Source: Myxococcales bacterium (GTDB taxonomy: Bacteria; Myxococcota_A; UBA9160; SMWR01). From it: DNA of 16,415 nt. The DNA lies in the NCBI GenBank assembly GCA_022572485.1, contig JACZVU010000045.1:1-16415 (forward strand). The letters are read 5' to 3'. This document shows positions 9,760 through 16,415 of this stretch, one piece after another. Numbering within the stretch: position 1 is the stretch's first letter; every line of letters starts with the position of its first letter. The notes under the pieces are model-generated. The model did not search any database and was not told where the DNA came from. It worked only from the letters and a program-made list of their open reading frames with translations. A program made the position numbers and the translations under genes.

Positions 9760-10748
9760 GGGTTCGACTCTTCGCGATTTGACGCCTTCCTTTCAGACAG
9801 GGCCTCCACGAAATAGTCGCGCGTTCTGCGCAAGCCATCTTCGATCGAAACCTTCGGTTCCCACCCACCCAGAACCTTCTGGGCGAGCGCAATGTTCGGC
9901 CGTCGCACCTTGGGGTCGTCGGGGGGAAGCGGCATCATCTCGATCGGGCTCTCACTTCCGGTGATCTCGATGACCTTCTCCGCCATGGCGCGCAGTGTCA
10001 TCTCGTTCGGGTTCCCAATATTGACAGGTCCGACATAGCTCGAGCCGAGCAGTCGCCACACCCCTTCGATGAGATCATCGACGTACATGAACGACCGCGT
10101 CTGCGACCCATCTCCGAAGAGGGTGAGGCTCTCTCCCTGGAGGGCTTGCCGGAAAAAATTCGGTATGGCGCGACCGTCATCGATCTGCATGCGCGGTCCG
10201 AAGGTATTGAAGATCCGAACGATCCGAACGTCGACGCCGTGATGACGATGGTAGGCCATCGTCATGGCTTCCGCGAAGCGCTTGGCTTCGTCGTAGACAC
10301 CGCGGATCCCGATCGGATTGACGTTTCCCCAATAGCTTTCGGGCTGCGGGTTCACCTTCGGGTCTCCGTAACACTCAGAAGTGCTCGCCAACAGAAACCG
10401 CGCATTCTTGTTCTTCGCGAGCCCCAGCGCCTTGTGGGTGCCGAGCGAGCCTACCTTGAGAATCTCGATCGGAAGGCGCTCGAAGTCTGCGGGACTTGCG
10501 GGCGACGCGAAGTGAAGGATCGCATCGAGGCCACCGGCAACGTAAAGAAAATTTGTGACATCGTAATGCTGGAACTCGAAGCGCGGATGACCGAGCAACG
10601 GCTCGATGTTGTCGACCGATCCGGTGAGCAGGTTGTCGTAGGCAACGACCCGACAACCCTCGTCAAGCAGGCGACGGCAAATATGGGAGCCGATGAAACC
10701 CGCACCACCGGTTACGAGGATCCGCTTCATCTCGCGCTCGCCACCCAT
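9756..10748 (-). CDS. UDP-glucuronate decarboxylase-like NAD-dependent epimerase
   Basis: This extended short-chain dehydrogenase probably converts UDP-glucuronate to UDP-xylose for surface polysaccharide. It shows the NAD motif [10 protein letters not shown] (13-22), the HFASPASP segment (79-86) typical of UDP-xylose synthases, STSECYGDP (122-130), the catalytic pair in [12 protein letters not shown] (Tyr152, Lys156) and [18 protein letters not shown]. The ATG at 10748 shares one base with the upstream stop (TGATG) and has GAGG nine bases before it; the ATG at 10730 (MKRILVTGG) is the alternative. The frame stays open further upstream, but that stretch is antisense-frame sequence over the rmlD end and resembles no protein. 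The substrate is inferred; other members of the family act on different nucleotide sugars. Confidence 0.85.
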   Translation of the reverse strand: MGGEREMKRILVTGGAGFIGSHICRRLLDEGCRVVAYDNLLTGSVDNIEPLLGHPRFEFQHYDVTNFLYVAGGLDAILHFASPASPADFERLPIEILKVGSLGTHKALGLAKNKNARFLLASTSECYGDPKVNPQPESYWGNVNPIGIRGVYDEAKRFAEAMTMAYHRHHGVDVRIVRIFNTFGPRMQIDDGRAIPNFFRQALQGESLTLFGDGSQTRSFMYVDDLIEGVWRLLGSSYVGPVNIGNPNEMTLRAMAEKVIEITGSESPIEMMPLPPDDPKVRRPNIALAQKVLGGWEPKVSIEDGLRRTRDYFVEALSERKASNREESNP

Positions 10749-11656
10749 CAATCGATCCCTCGTTCTTTCGAAATGGGGGAGTCCGAGGAAGCGAGGTGCG
10801 CGCTGACCGCATCCCTCCAGCTGCGCATCTTCACTCCCAGCGCTTCGGCCTTCGAACAATCCAGCACCGACCGCATGGGCCGGGGGGCGTCCATCGTCAA
10901 CCCATCGGCGCGAATACGCTCGACGCTGAGGTCTTCGTAGCCGGCTTCGTCCAGACACGCGCGCGCCAATTCCCACCAGCTCGCCACGCCGCAATTGGCG
11001 ACGTGGTAGAGGCCGCGTGCGCTGCGCTCTACAAGATAGACGATCGCCTCAGCCAGATCGTGGGCGTAGGTGGGGCGTCCGTACTGATCGTCCACCACGC
11101 GCAGCGGCTCGCTCGCGCGCCCGGCGCGGTGTTCGCGGGCTTGGGCGAGGATGGCCGCGATGAAATTGCGGCCTCGGCCAAAGAGCCAACTGGTCCGCAC
11201 AATCAACGAATCGGGTAAAGTCGCCAGCACTCGCTCCTCGCCCGCGAGCTTGGTGCGCCCATAGACAGAGCGCGGTTTGGGCTCGTCCTGCTCGCGGTAA
11301 GCGATCCGTGAGTCTCCCGAAAAAACGTAGTCGGTGGAAATATGTACCAAGCGGATTCCACGCTTCTCACACGCCTCGGCGAGCAATGCGGGCGCGACGG
11401 TGTTACCGCTCTCTGCGGCTTTTGGATTCCGCTCGCACCAGTCCACTTGAGTGCACGCCGCGGCGTTGACTGCGACGTCTGGCAGTTTTGAGGAAAATCC
11501 GTCGAGGAGCGTCGCAACCGCTTGCGCATCGGCGAGATCCACCTCCTCGCGATCGACCGCAGAAACGACCTCGCAATCGGGGTCTGTGGCCAGGCGCTTG
11601 CTGAGGGCGTGCCCGAGCTGCCCCCGGCAACCCGCGATGAGCCATCGCGTTGTCAT
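10748..11656 (-). CDS. rmlD: RmlD-family sugar-nucleotide reductase (dTDP-4-dehydrorhamnose reductase)
   Basis: RmlD reduces dTDP-4-dehydrorhamnose to dTDP-rhamnose, a cell-surface sugar. The 302-residue protein has the NAD(P) motif GCRGQLG (9-15), [12 protein letters not shown] (64-75), [11 protein letters not shown] (105-115), the catalytic YGRTK (Tyr132, Lys136) and [16 protein letters not shown]. The ATG start lies in an ATGA overlap with the SPOR gene. No rmlA, rmlB or rmlC is beside it, so the exact substrate is less certain than the family. It forms a two-gene sugar-nucleotide module with the following decarboxylase-like gene. Confidence 0.85.
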   Translation of the reverse strand: MTTRWLIAGCRGQLGHALSKRLATDPDCEVVSAVDREEVDLADAQAVATLLDGFSSKLPDVAVNAAACTQVDWCERNPKAAESGNTVAPALLAEACEKRGIRLVHISTDYVFSGDSRIAYREQDEPKPRSVYGRTKLAGEERVLATLPDSLIVRTSWLFGRGRNFIAAILAQAREHRAGRASEPLRVVDDQYGRPTYAHDLAEAIVYLVERSARGLYHVANCGVASWWELARACLDEAGYEDLSVERIRADGLTMDAPRPMRSVLDCSKAEALGVKMRSWRDAVSAHLASSDSPISKERGID

Positions 11657-12255
11657 GCGTCTTCGCCTAGCACCCAGGTCGGCAACTTCTCCGCGGCCTC
11701 GATCCGGCGCGCCGTCTTTTCCGCCTCCAGCCGCGTGTCCAGCGGTCCGACCCGCACGCGCCAGCTGGCCGGATTGCCCTCCGTCGGAGACAGATACACC
11801 GGGTAGCCGTGCGCACGCAGCAAATCCGCGAGCGCCTGCGCGGTGCTCTTTTTCGAGAATGCGCCCACCTGGACCGCGAACCCCGTAGCGGGTCGCGTCA
11901 AAGTTGGCGCGGCTTCGCGCAGCGACGAAACGCCAGCGCTCGTTCGGCTTCTCGCGCGGTCCGAAATCGCGGCATCCGGCACCTTGTGCAAATCCAGCGG
12001 CGGCGGAGCTGCGACCTTCGGCGTGTCGGGAATCACGCCATTTGCCACGAGATCACCTGATTCGAGATCCTCCGCTCCGATGGCCCAATCGATTCCCTCG
12101 GTCTGCCCGCTCAGATACCCGACCACCAGCCCCGGCTCTTCCCAGGTAATGCCCGCGATGATCCCGACCGCAAAGCCTGCTGCGACCACCACGACCACAA
12201 TCATCGAAAACCACCCGTACCTCCGGGCGCTCTCGCGTGCTCTTCGCTCTGCCAT
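11653..12255 (-). CDS. SPOR-domain membrane protein
   Basis: This is a 200-residue bitopic protein: a basic N-terminus, one transmembrane helix (about 16-37), a Pro/Ala-containing linker (about 75-120) and a C-terminal SPOR domain (about 125-197, beginning FAVQVGAFSKKSTAQAL and including WRVRVGPLDTRLEAE). SPOR domains bind denuded glycan strands of septal peptidoglycan, so a role at the division site is likely. The start codon shares a base with the argS stop (TAATG). An argS-SPOR pair also occurs in other deltaproteobacteria. The specific partner or function is unknown. Confidence 0.88.
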   Translation of the reverse strand: MAERRARESARRYGWFSMIVVVVVAAGFAVGIIAGITWEEPGLVVGYLSGQTEGIDWAIGAEDLESGDLVANGVIPDTPKVAAPPPLDLHKVPDAAISDRARSRTSAGVSSLREAAPTLTRPATGFAVQVGAFSKKSTAQALADLLRAHGYPVYLSPTEGNPASWRVRVGPLDTRLEAEKTARRIEAAEKLPTWVLGEDA

Positions 12256-13979
12256 TACATCTGCTCCGGCGCCGAGATCCCCAGCACCGCCAAACCGTTG
12301 GCAAGTACAACCTGCACGGCGAGCGTCAAGCCAAGGCGCGCATGGGTAAGTGCGGGATCATCCGACAATACCCGGTGCCGAGTACCGTCCTGAACGTAGG
12401 GGTTCCAGAGCCCAGCCAGCTCTCGGAGATAATAGGCGACGTGATGGGGTTCACGAGTCTCGGCCGCGCGCGTGACGACCTCGGGGAATTCCGACACCCG
12501 CTTCAGGATTTCGATCTCTTCGGGCAATACGAGCGCCGCGGCATCGATATTGGTCGCGTTGGGCATCGCGATGCCCTGCTCCTTTGCCTTGCGCTCGATC
12601 CCGTGGGTTCGCGCGTGTGCGTACTGAACGTACATGGCCGGATTCTTCTTCCAATCGACCTCCATCGCGAGATCGACATCAAAATCGAGGTGTCCATCCG
12701 CCTTGCGCTGGACCATGAAGAAGCGAAATACATCGGCGCCGATTTCTTCGATCAGCTCATCGACGGTCACGAATGTGGCCCGCCGGGTAGATTGCTTCAC
12801 CTGAGACCCGTCCCGTGTCAGTGTGACGAACTGGTGCATGACGATCTCGATGGAATCGACCGGACAGCCGAGCGCTACGGCCGTCTCGCGCACGAAGGGA
12901 AACTGATCTCCGTGGTCTGCGCCCTGTACGTCGATGACGATTTCGAAACCACGCCGGAACTTGTCCCGATGATAGGCGATGTCGGGAAGCAAATAGGTGG
13001 GTTCGCCACTCGACTTCACCAGTACCCGGTCGCGGTCCAGGCCGAGCGCCGTCGCGCGGAGCCAGACCGCACCGTCGGATTCGAAGACGAGACCCCGAGC
13101 CCGTAGATCCTCGAGGGTTTCCTCGACCTTCCCATCGGTGTAGAGATCGGCTTCAGCTGTATAGACGTCGAAAGAGACTCTCATGGTTTCGAGAGTCCGA
13201 CGAATGCCCGCGAAGATGCGCTCTTCGGTCGTGGTTCGGAACAAGCCGTCTCCAGGTTCGTCGATCAGGGCTTCTCCATGTTCGGCGCGAAGCGCCTCCG
13301 CGATCTCGGAGATATAACGCCCCTGATAGCCGTCGCGGGGAAAAACGACGGGCAGCCCCCCGATGGCCTCGGGCCACCCAGCCTCCGGGTCGGCAAGCGC
13401 ATCTTCGGGCGGAGGCGCGGCGCGACCCAATTGTTCCAGGTAGCGGGCGCGAACCGATTCACCGAGAACCCGTATCTGTCGACCGGCATTGTTGAAGTAG
13501 TACTCCCGCGTCACCCGATAGCCGCAGGCTTCGAGCAGACGCGCGATGCAATCGCCGAGCACACCCTGACGACCGTGGCCCAGGGTGAGCGGGCCGGTCG
13601 GATTGGCCGAGACGAATTCAACCTGCACTTTGCGACTTGCCCCGGTGTCACAGTGGCCGTAACGCGGTCCGGCCGCGAGCACTTTGGGCAGCAGCTCGTG
13701 CCAGCGAGCCTCGCTCAGCCAGATATTGACGAATCCAGGGCCGGCGATCTCCGCGCGCTCGATCAGCCCGGAACCGACGCCGAGTTCCGCGACAATGCGC
13801 TCGGCGATCTCACGTGGTGACTGGCTGAGCTGCCTGGCGAGCAACATCGCGGCGTTACACGCGAAATCACCGTGATCGGGGTTGCGGGGCGCCTCGAGAG
13901 TAAACGCGGGAATCTCGCCATCAGACCCGAGGATCCGCTCGAGGGCGCCGCTGAACTCGCGTTGAAGACGTTCCTTCAC
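12255..13979 (-). CDS. argS: Arginyl-tRNA synthetase
   Basis: ArgS charges tRNA-Arg with arginine. From the GTG at 13979 the protein has 574 residues, the family norm, and begins MKERLQREFSGALERIL as expected for the Add-1 domain. The signature region is FVSANPTGPLTLGHGRQGV; the first histidine of HIGH is replaced by threonine (TLGH). The KMSKS-equivalent is VKQSTRRAT. The C-terminal helical domain has MYVQYAHAR. A GTG at 14045 would add 22 residues (including HCDPC) and overlap ftsB by 32 bases. Neither GTG has a clear Shine-Dalgarno sequence. The shorter form is preferred on family length and because a promoter-like sequence covers the extension. Confidence 0.93.
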   Translation of the reverse strand: MKERLQREFSGALERILGSDGEIPAFTLEAPRNPDHGDFACNAAMLLARQLSQSPREIAERIVAELGVGSGLIERAEIAGPGFVNIWLSEARWHELLPKVLAAGPRYGHCDTGASRKVQVEFVSANPTGPLTLGHGRQGVLGDCIARLLEACGYRVTREYYFNNAGRQIRVLGESVRARYLEQLGRAAPPPEDALADPEAGWPEAIGGLPVVFPRDGYQGRYISEIAEALRAEHGEALIDEPGDGLFRTTTEERIFAGIRRTLETMRVSFDVYTAEADLYTDGKVEETLEDLRARGLVFESDGAVWLRATALGLDRDRVLVKSSGEPTYLLPDIAYHRDKFRRGFEIVIDVQGADHGDQFPFVRETAVALGCPVDSIEIVMHQFVTLTRDGSQVKQSTRRATFVTVDELIEEIGADVFRFFMVQRKADGHLDFDVDLAMEVDWKKNPAMYVQYAHARTHGIERKAKEQGIAMPNATNIDAAALVLPEEIEILKRVSEFPEVVTRAAETREPHHVAYYLRELAGLWNPYVQDGTRHRVLSDDPALTHARLGLTLAVQVVLANGLAVLGISAPEQM

Positions 13980-13988
13980 AATCGGGCA

Positions 13989-14017
13989 AGGATCGCAGTG
14001 TGGCTTAATTTCGTCAA
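13989..14017 (-). promoter_or_regulatory. Possible argS promoter giving a near-leaderless mRNA
   Basis: The minus strand has TTGACG (14017-14012), 17 bases, then GATCCT (13994-13989). The -35 is good and the -10 weak (three of six). Transcription would begin about 13982, within a few bases of the GTG at 13979, which lacks a ribosome binding site. It overlaps the end of ftsB. Confidence 0.3.
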
Positions 14018-14310
14018 GGAAATCGGGGATTTGAGTCGAAAGCACCGGAAAGGAGGATCACCGTTTCACCGGCTCGCGCCCACTTGAGGTCTTCGCGGAT
14101 GGCCCGCTCAATCGCGAAGGGATCACTCTCGAGCCGATCGACCTCGGCTTTCAGGCGAACGATCTCGGCTTCTAAACGCGCGATCTGCTCTTCTGAGTTC
14201 TCAAGGGCATCCCGGTCGCGCATCCAAGTCGAGAGGCCCGCTCCTCGATCCGCGCTGATGTAGATCAGCGCGGCCGCGAGTAGCGCTGGAATGATGAACA
14301 ACAGCTTCAC
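14014..14310 (-). CDS. FtsB/DivIC-like septum formation protein
   Basis: This 98-residue bitopic protein probably belongs to the FtsB-FtsL-FtsQ divisome subcomplex. It has a short N-terminus, one transmembrane helix (about 3-19), a coiled coil (about 37-64, with IARLEAEIVRLKAEVDRLES) and the family C-terminal motif DPFAIERAIREDLKWARAGE, then VILL. The length is right for FtsB/DivIC. The GTG start has a G-rich Shine-Dalgarno made of nine G plus AGC immediately before it. Its stop lies 34 bases before the preferred argS start. The pairing with a SPOR-domain gene beyond argS suggests a loose cell-division theme. Confidence 0.85.
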   Translation of the reverse strand: MKLLFIIPALLAAALIYISADRGAGLSTWMRDRDALENSEEQIARLEAEIVRLKAEVDRLESDPFAIERAIREDLKWARAGETVILLSGAFDSNPRFP

Positions 14311-14313
14311 GCT

Positions 14314-14322
14314 CCCCCCCCC
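14314..14322 (-). repeat. Nine-G tract forming the ftsB-like ribosome site
   Basis: The coding strand has nine G followed by AGC and then the GTG start of the FtsB-like gene. The tract supplies the Shine-Dalgarno sequence, so length changes by slippage could alter its spacing. It sits in a 51-base gap (14311-14361) that shows no other feature. Confidence 0.75.
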
Positions 14323-14361
14323 GGAGAACTGGAGGCCAAAGCGTACCGCCGGACTCTCGAC

Positions 14362-14901
14362 TCAGCCAGTAGCGCCGTCGGTCAACAAGCGCTGAATGCG
14401 GTCCAGATAGGCGTCGGCATCCCATTCCTTGGGGCCCACGTATCGCTCCAAGACGACGCCATCGCGTCCGAGCAACAACGACTCGGGAAATCGAAAAGTC
14501 TGGTACGCACGGGCAACTTCTTGCGACGGATCCAACAGAATCGGAAAGGAGAGTCCGAGGCGATTCACAAACGCGTTGACGACCGCTTCGTCTTCGTCCA
14601 CTGAAACCGCAACCAGTTCGAAATCGCTGCCGGCGAGCGAGCGGTACAAGCGCTCCATCGCGGGCATCTCGTCTTCACACGGTTTGCACCAGGTCGCCCA
14701 GAAATTGAGCAGCACGACCTTGCCGCGCAATTGTTCGACACTCAGCGAGGGGCCGCCTCCCGCGCGCGGGAGCTCGAACGCCGGTGCCGGCGTTCCGCGA
14801 CCAACGGGGGCTGGCGTGTCCGAGCCCAAGAGCAGAGCGAACAGCGTTGCGGCCGCCACCCCTGCACCAAGCAGCCAACTGCCCGCCCGGCGGCCGGGCA
14901 T
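14362..14901 (-). CDS. TlpA/ResA-type membrane-anchored thioredoxin
   Basis: The 179-residue protein has an N-terminal membrane anchor or uncleaved signal (about 8-25) and a periplasmic thioredoxin fold. The active site is NFWATWCKPCEDEMP (Cys72, Cys75), with the AhpC/TSA-like start GTPAPAFELP (36-45) and the cis-proline in FRFPESLLL (Pro139). Proteins of this type reduce disulfides outside the membrane, for example in cytochrome c maturation. No cytochrome assembly genes are nearby, so the substrate is unknown. The ATG overlaps the rplQ stop by one base (TGATG), an unusual neighbour for a ribosomal gene. Confidence 0.88.
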   Translation of the reverse strand: MPGRRAGSWLLGAGVAAATLFALLLGSDTPAPVGRGTPAPAFELPRAGGGPSLSVEQLRGKVVLLNFWATWCKPCEDEMPAMERLYRSLAGSDFELVAVSVDEDEAVVNAFVNRLGLSFPILLDPSQEVARAYQTFRFPESLLLGRDGVVLERYVGPKEWDADAYLDRIQRLLTDGATG

Positions 14902-15641
14902 CAGTCCGTCTTCTTTTTGCGGACCGCCTTCTTCTTCGCCGTGACATTCTTCTTGGCAGAGGCCTTCTTCTTGCTAGCCATTTCGGAGCCTTTCTTGGCG
15001 GCCGCCTTCTTTTTCAGTGCTTTCTTCGCGGGCGCCTTCTCGGTCTCGGCCTTGGCTTTTGTGGCCGCCTTCGCGGCAGTCTTCTTGGTGGCCTTCGCAC
15101 CAACCTTCTTGTCCGTCTTCGCGCCGGTCTTCTTGGTGGTCTTCGCACCCTCTTGCTTGGCCGTCTTTCCGGCGGTCTTCTTGGTGGCCTTCGCGCCAAC
15201 CTTCTTGTCCGCCTTTCCGGCGGCCTTTTGGGCCACCTTCGCGCCGGTCTTCTTGCCCGCCTCCGGCGCGTGGCCCGCGGGCTTGTCAGCTTCGACGAGC
15301 TCGATGATCGACATCGACGCCGCGTCTCCAGGTCGTATCCCGAGCTTCATGATGCGCGTGTAGCCGCCCGGTCGATCCCGATAGCGCTCGGCCAAATCGT
15401 CGAAGACCTTTGCGGCGATTTCCCGGCGGCGAATCACGCGCAGCGCACGCCGCCGGGCGTTCAGGTCTCCCCGTTTGCCCAACGTGATCATCTTCTCCGC
15501 GAGGCTCCGAACGCCCTTGGCCTTCGCGTCAGTCGTTCTGACCCGCTCGTGCTCGAAAAGTGAAGTGACCAGATTCCGATACATCGCCGCCCGATGAGGC
15601 GCCGACCGACCGAGAATTCCCGCCTTGACTCGATGCCGCAT
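14901..15641 (-). CDS. rplQ: Ribosomal protein L17 with long Lys/Ala-rich C-terminal tail
   Basis: L17 is a large-subunit protein near the exit tunnel. Residues 1-119 are a normal L17 core ([40 protein letters not shown], the C-terminal [14 protein letters not shown]). Residues 120-246 are an extra tail rich in Lys, Ala, Thr and Gly, resembling histone H1-like bacterial tails. Within it [13 protein letters not shown] occurs twice (145-157 and 177-189) and KKTGAK recurs (130-135, 170-175). Usual bacterial L17 has about 115-200 residues, so 246 is long. It begins one base after the rpoA stop, the standard rpoA-rplQ order. Confidence 0.95.
   Translation of the reverse strand: MRHRVKAGILGRSAPHRAAMYRNLVTSLFEHERVRTTDAKAKGVRSLAEKMITLGKRGDLNARRRALRVIRRREIAAKVFDDLAERYRDRPGGYTRIMKLGIRPGDAASMSIIELVEADKPAGHAPEAGKKTGAKVAQKAAGKADKKVGAKATKKTAGKTAKQEGAKTTKKTGAKTDKKVGAKATKKTAAKAATKAKAETEKAPAKKALKKKAAAKKGSEMASKKKASAKKNVTAKKKAVRKKKTD
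14904..15284 (-). repeat. Low-complexity repeat region encoding the L17 tail
   Basis: The coding strand consists of imperfect repeats of AAG-AAG-ACC/GTT-GGC-GCG-AAG type codons; one 13-residue unit recurs with a 32-codon period. It is in frame throughout and likely evolves by unequal recombination or slippage. Confidence 0.75.
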
Positions 15642-15642
15642 G

Positions 15643-16415
15643 CTATGACTCGCGCTCCCGCATTCTTTCGAGTTCTTGACGATCCGGGAAAATGTCCAGC
15701 ACCGTTCCCAACTCGAGACCCATCGACGTCAGCAATTCCTTGATCTCGTTGAGGGATTTCCGCCCGAAGTTCTTGGTCTTGAGCATCTCCGCTTCGGTCT
15801 TCTGCACCAGTTCACCGATGTAACGGATGTTGGCGTTCTCTAGGCAGTTGGCCGAGCGTACCGAAAGCTCCAGCTCGTCGACGGACCTGAAGAGATTGGG
15901 ATTCAAAGGCGTGGGCTCATCGGCGGCCGGAATCACAGACTCGACCGGCTCATCGAAGTTGATGAAGATCGAGAGCTGCTCCTTGAGGATCTTGGCTGCG
16001 TACGCCAACGCGTCGACCGGTGCCAGGGTTCCATCGGTCCAGATTTCGAGCGTGAGCTTGTCGAAGTCCGTGTCGCGCCCCACGCGAGCGGGCGTCACCA
16101 CGTAGTTGACCCGGCGAACTGGCGAGAAGATCGAGTCGATCGGAATCGTTCCGATCGGCATGTCTTCGCTCTTGTTCGCTTCCGCCGGTCGATAGCCCTT
16201 GCCTACGCCGACGGTGAGTTCAATCTCGACGTCGGCTTCCGCAGAGAGCGTTGCGATCTTCTGCTCCGGGTTGAGGACCTCGACAGACGGATGCTCGGCG
16301 ACCAGGTCGCCCGCCGTCAAGATCCCCGCGCCCTTGGGGTGGATGCGCAGCAACTTCTGTTCGTCGGAGTGAACCCGAAGCCGGACCTCCTTGAGGTTGA
16401 GGACGACATCGGACA
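15643..16415 (-). CDS. rpoA: RNA polymerase alpha subunit, 5' end missing
   Basis: RpoA dimerises to start RNA polymerase assembly, and its C-terminal domain contacts promoter UP elements and activators. The frame is open to the right edge, where it reads [20 protein letters not shown], so roughly the first 65-75 residues are outside. The N-terminal domain has [20 protein letters not shown] and [20 protein letters not shown]. After a linker, the C-terminal domain reads [20 protein letters not shown] and [20 protein letters not shown]. The stop is TAG, one base before the rplQ start. An internal TTG at 16353 is not the true start. Confidence 0.97.
   Translation of the reverse strand, partial: SDVVLNLKEVRLRVHSDEQKLLRIHPKGAGILTAGDLVAEHPSVEVLNPEQKIATLSAEADVEIELTVGVGKGYRPAEANKSEDMPIGTIPIDSIFSPVRRVNYVVTPARVGRDTDFDKLTLEIWTDGTLAPVDALAYAAKILKEQLSIFINFDEPVESVIPAADEPTPLNPNLFRSVDELELSVRSANCLENANIRYIGELVQKTEAEMLKTKNFGRKSLNEIKELLTSMGLELGTVLDIFPDRQELERMRERES

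Noticed and set aside
10749..10994. An N-terminal extension of the epimerase frame to 10994
   Set aside because: The extra residues overlap rmlD out of frame and look like shadow sequence; a start with a ribosome site exists at 10748.
15014..15307. Arg/Pro- and Ser-rich open frames in other frames of the rplQ tail
   Set aside because: They are by-products of the repetitive lysine/alanine codons of the L17 tail and have no independent start signals or homology.
1..16415. tRNA, rRNA, CRISPR, insertion sequence or phage signals
   Set aside because: Genes cover nearly the whole window, the only gaps are about 50 and 100 bases, and no cloverleaf, spaced direct repeats or transposase sequence was seen.

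Overview
The window is an almost gap-free stretch of housekeeping genes from a GC-rich bacterium, all transcribed on the minus strand (right to left). The gene set and order (rpoA-rplQ; argS followed by a SPOR-domain protein; lepA-lepB; pyrR-pyrB-pyrC-carA-carB) and the protein sequences suggest a deltaproteobacterial-type lineage (Myxococcota, Desulfobacterota or Binatota-like). That placement is inference from protein resemblance only. No tRNA, rRNA, CRISPR array, insertion sequence or phage gene was found.

Right part (16415 to 7139): the 3' three quarters of rpoA, then rplQ (L17 with a 127-residue lysine/alanine tail), a membrane-anchored TlpA/ResA-type thioredoxin, an FtsB/DivIC-like divisome protein, argS, a SPOR-domain membrane protein, two sugar-nucleotide genes (an RmlD-family reductase and a UDP-glucuronate decarboxylase-like enzyme), lepA and lepB. 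Most junctions are 1 to 4 base overlaps (TGATG, TAATG, ATGA, GTGA, TTGA) or a 1-base gap. Transcription and translation are therefore probably coupled through most of the block. The main break is ahead of ftsB, and argS may have its own promoter.

Left part (7138 to 1): a 100-base gap carries a good sigma70-type promoter and a short leader, followed by a complete de novo pyrimidine operon start: pyrR, pyrB, pyrC (with its metal ligands, so probably active), carA and carB (running off the left edge). These genes make carbamoyl phosphate, carbamoyl aspartate and dihydroorotate. The leader contains a 7-bp hairpin whose loop region matches the PyrR-binding RNA consensus and whose 3' arm is the likely ribosome binding site. 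This predicts autogenous translational repression by PyrR.

The two items most worth a second look are this PyrR hairpin and carB. The C-terminal half of carB changes codon usage abruptly near position 1100-1260 and contains an 87-base in-frame insertion made of inverted arrays of heptamers. That half looks foreign (planctomycete-like, by inference), either through intragenic recombination or through an assembly chimera. About half of the complete genes start with GTG or TTG.
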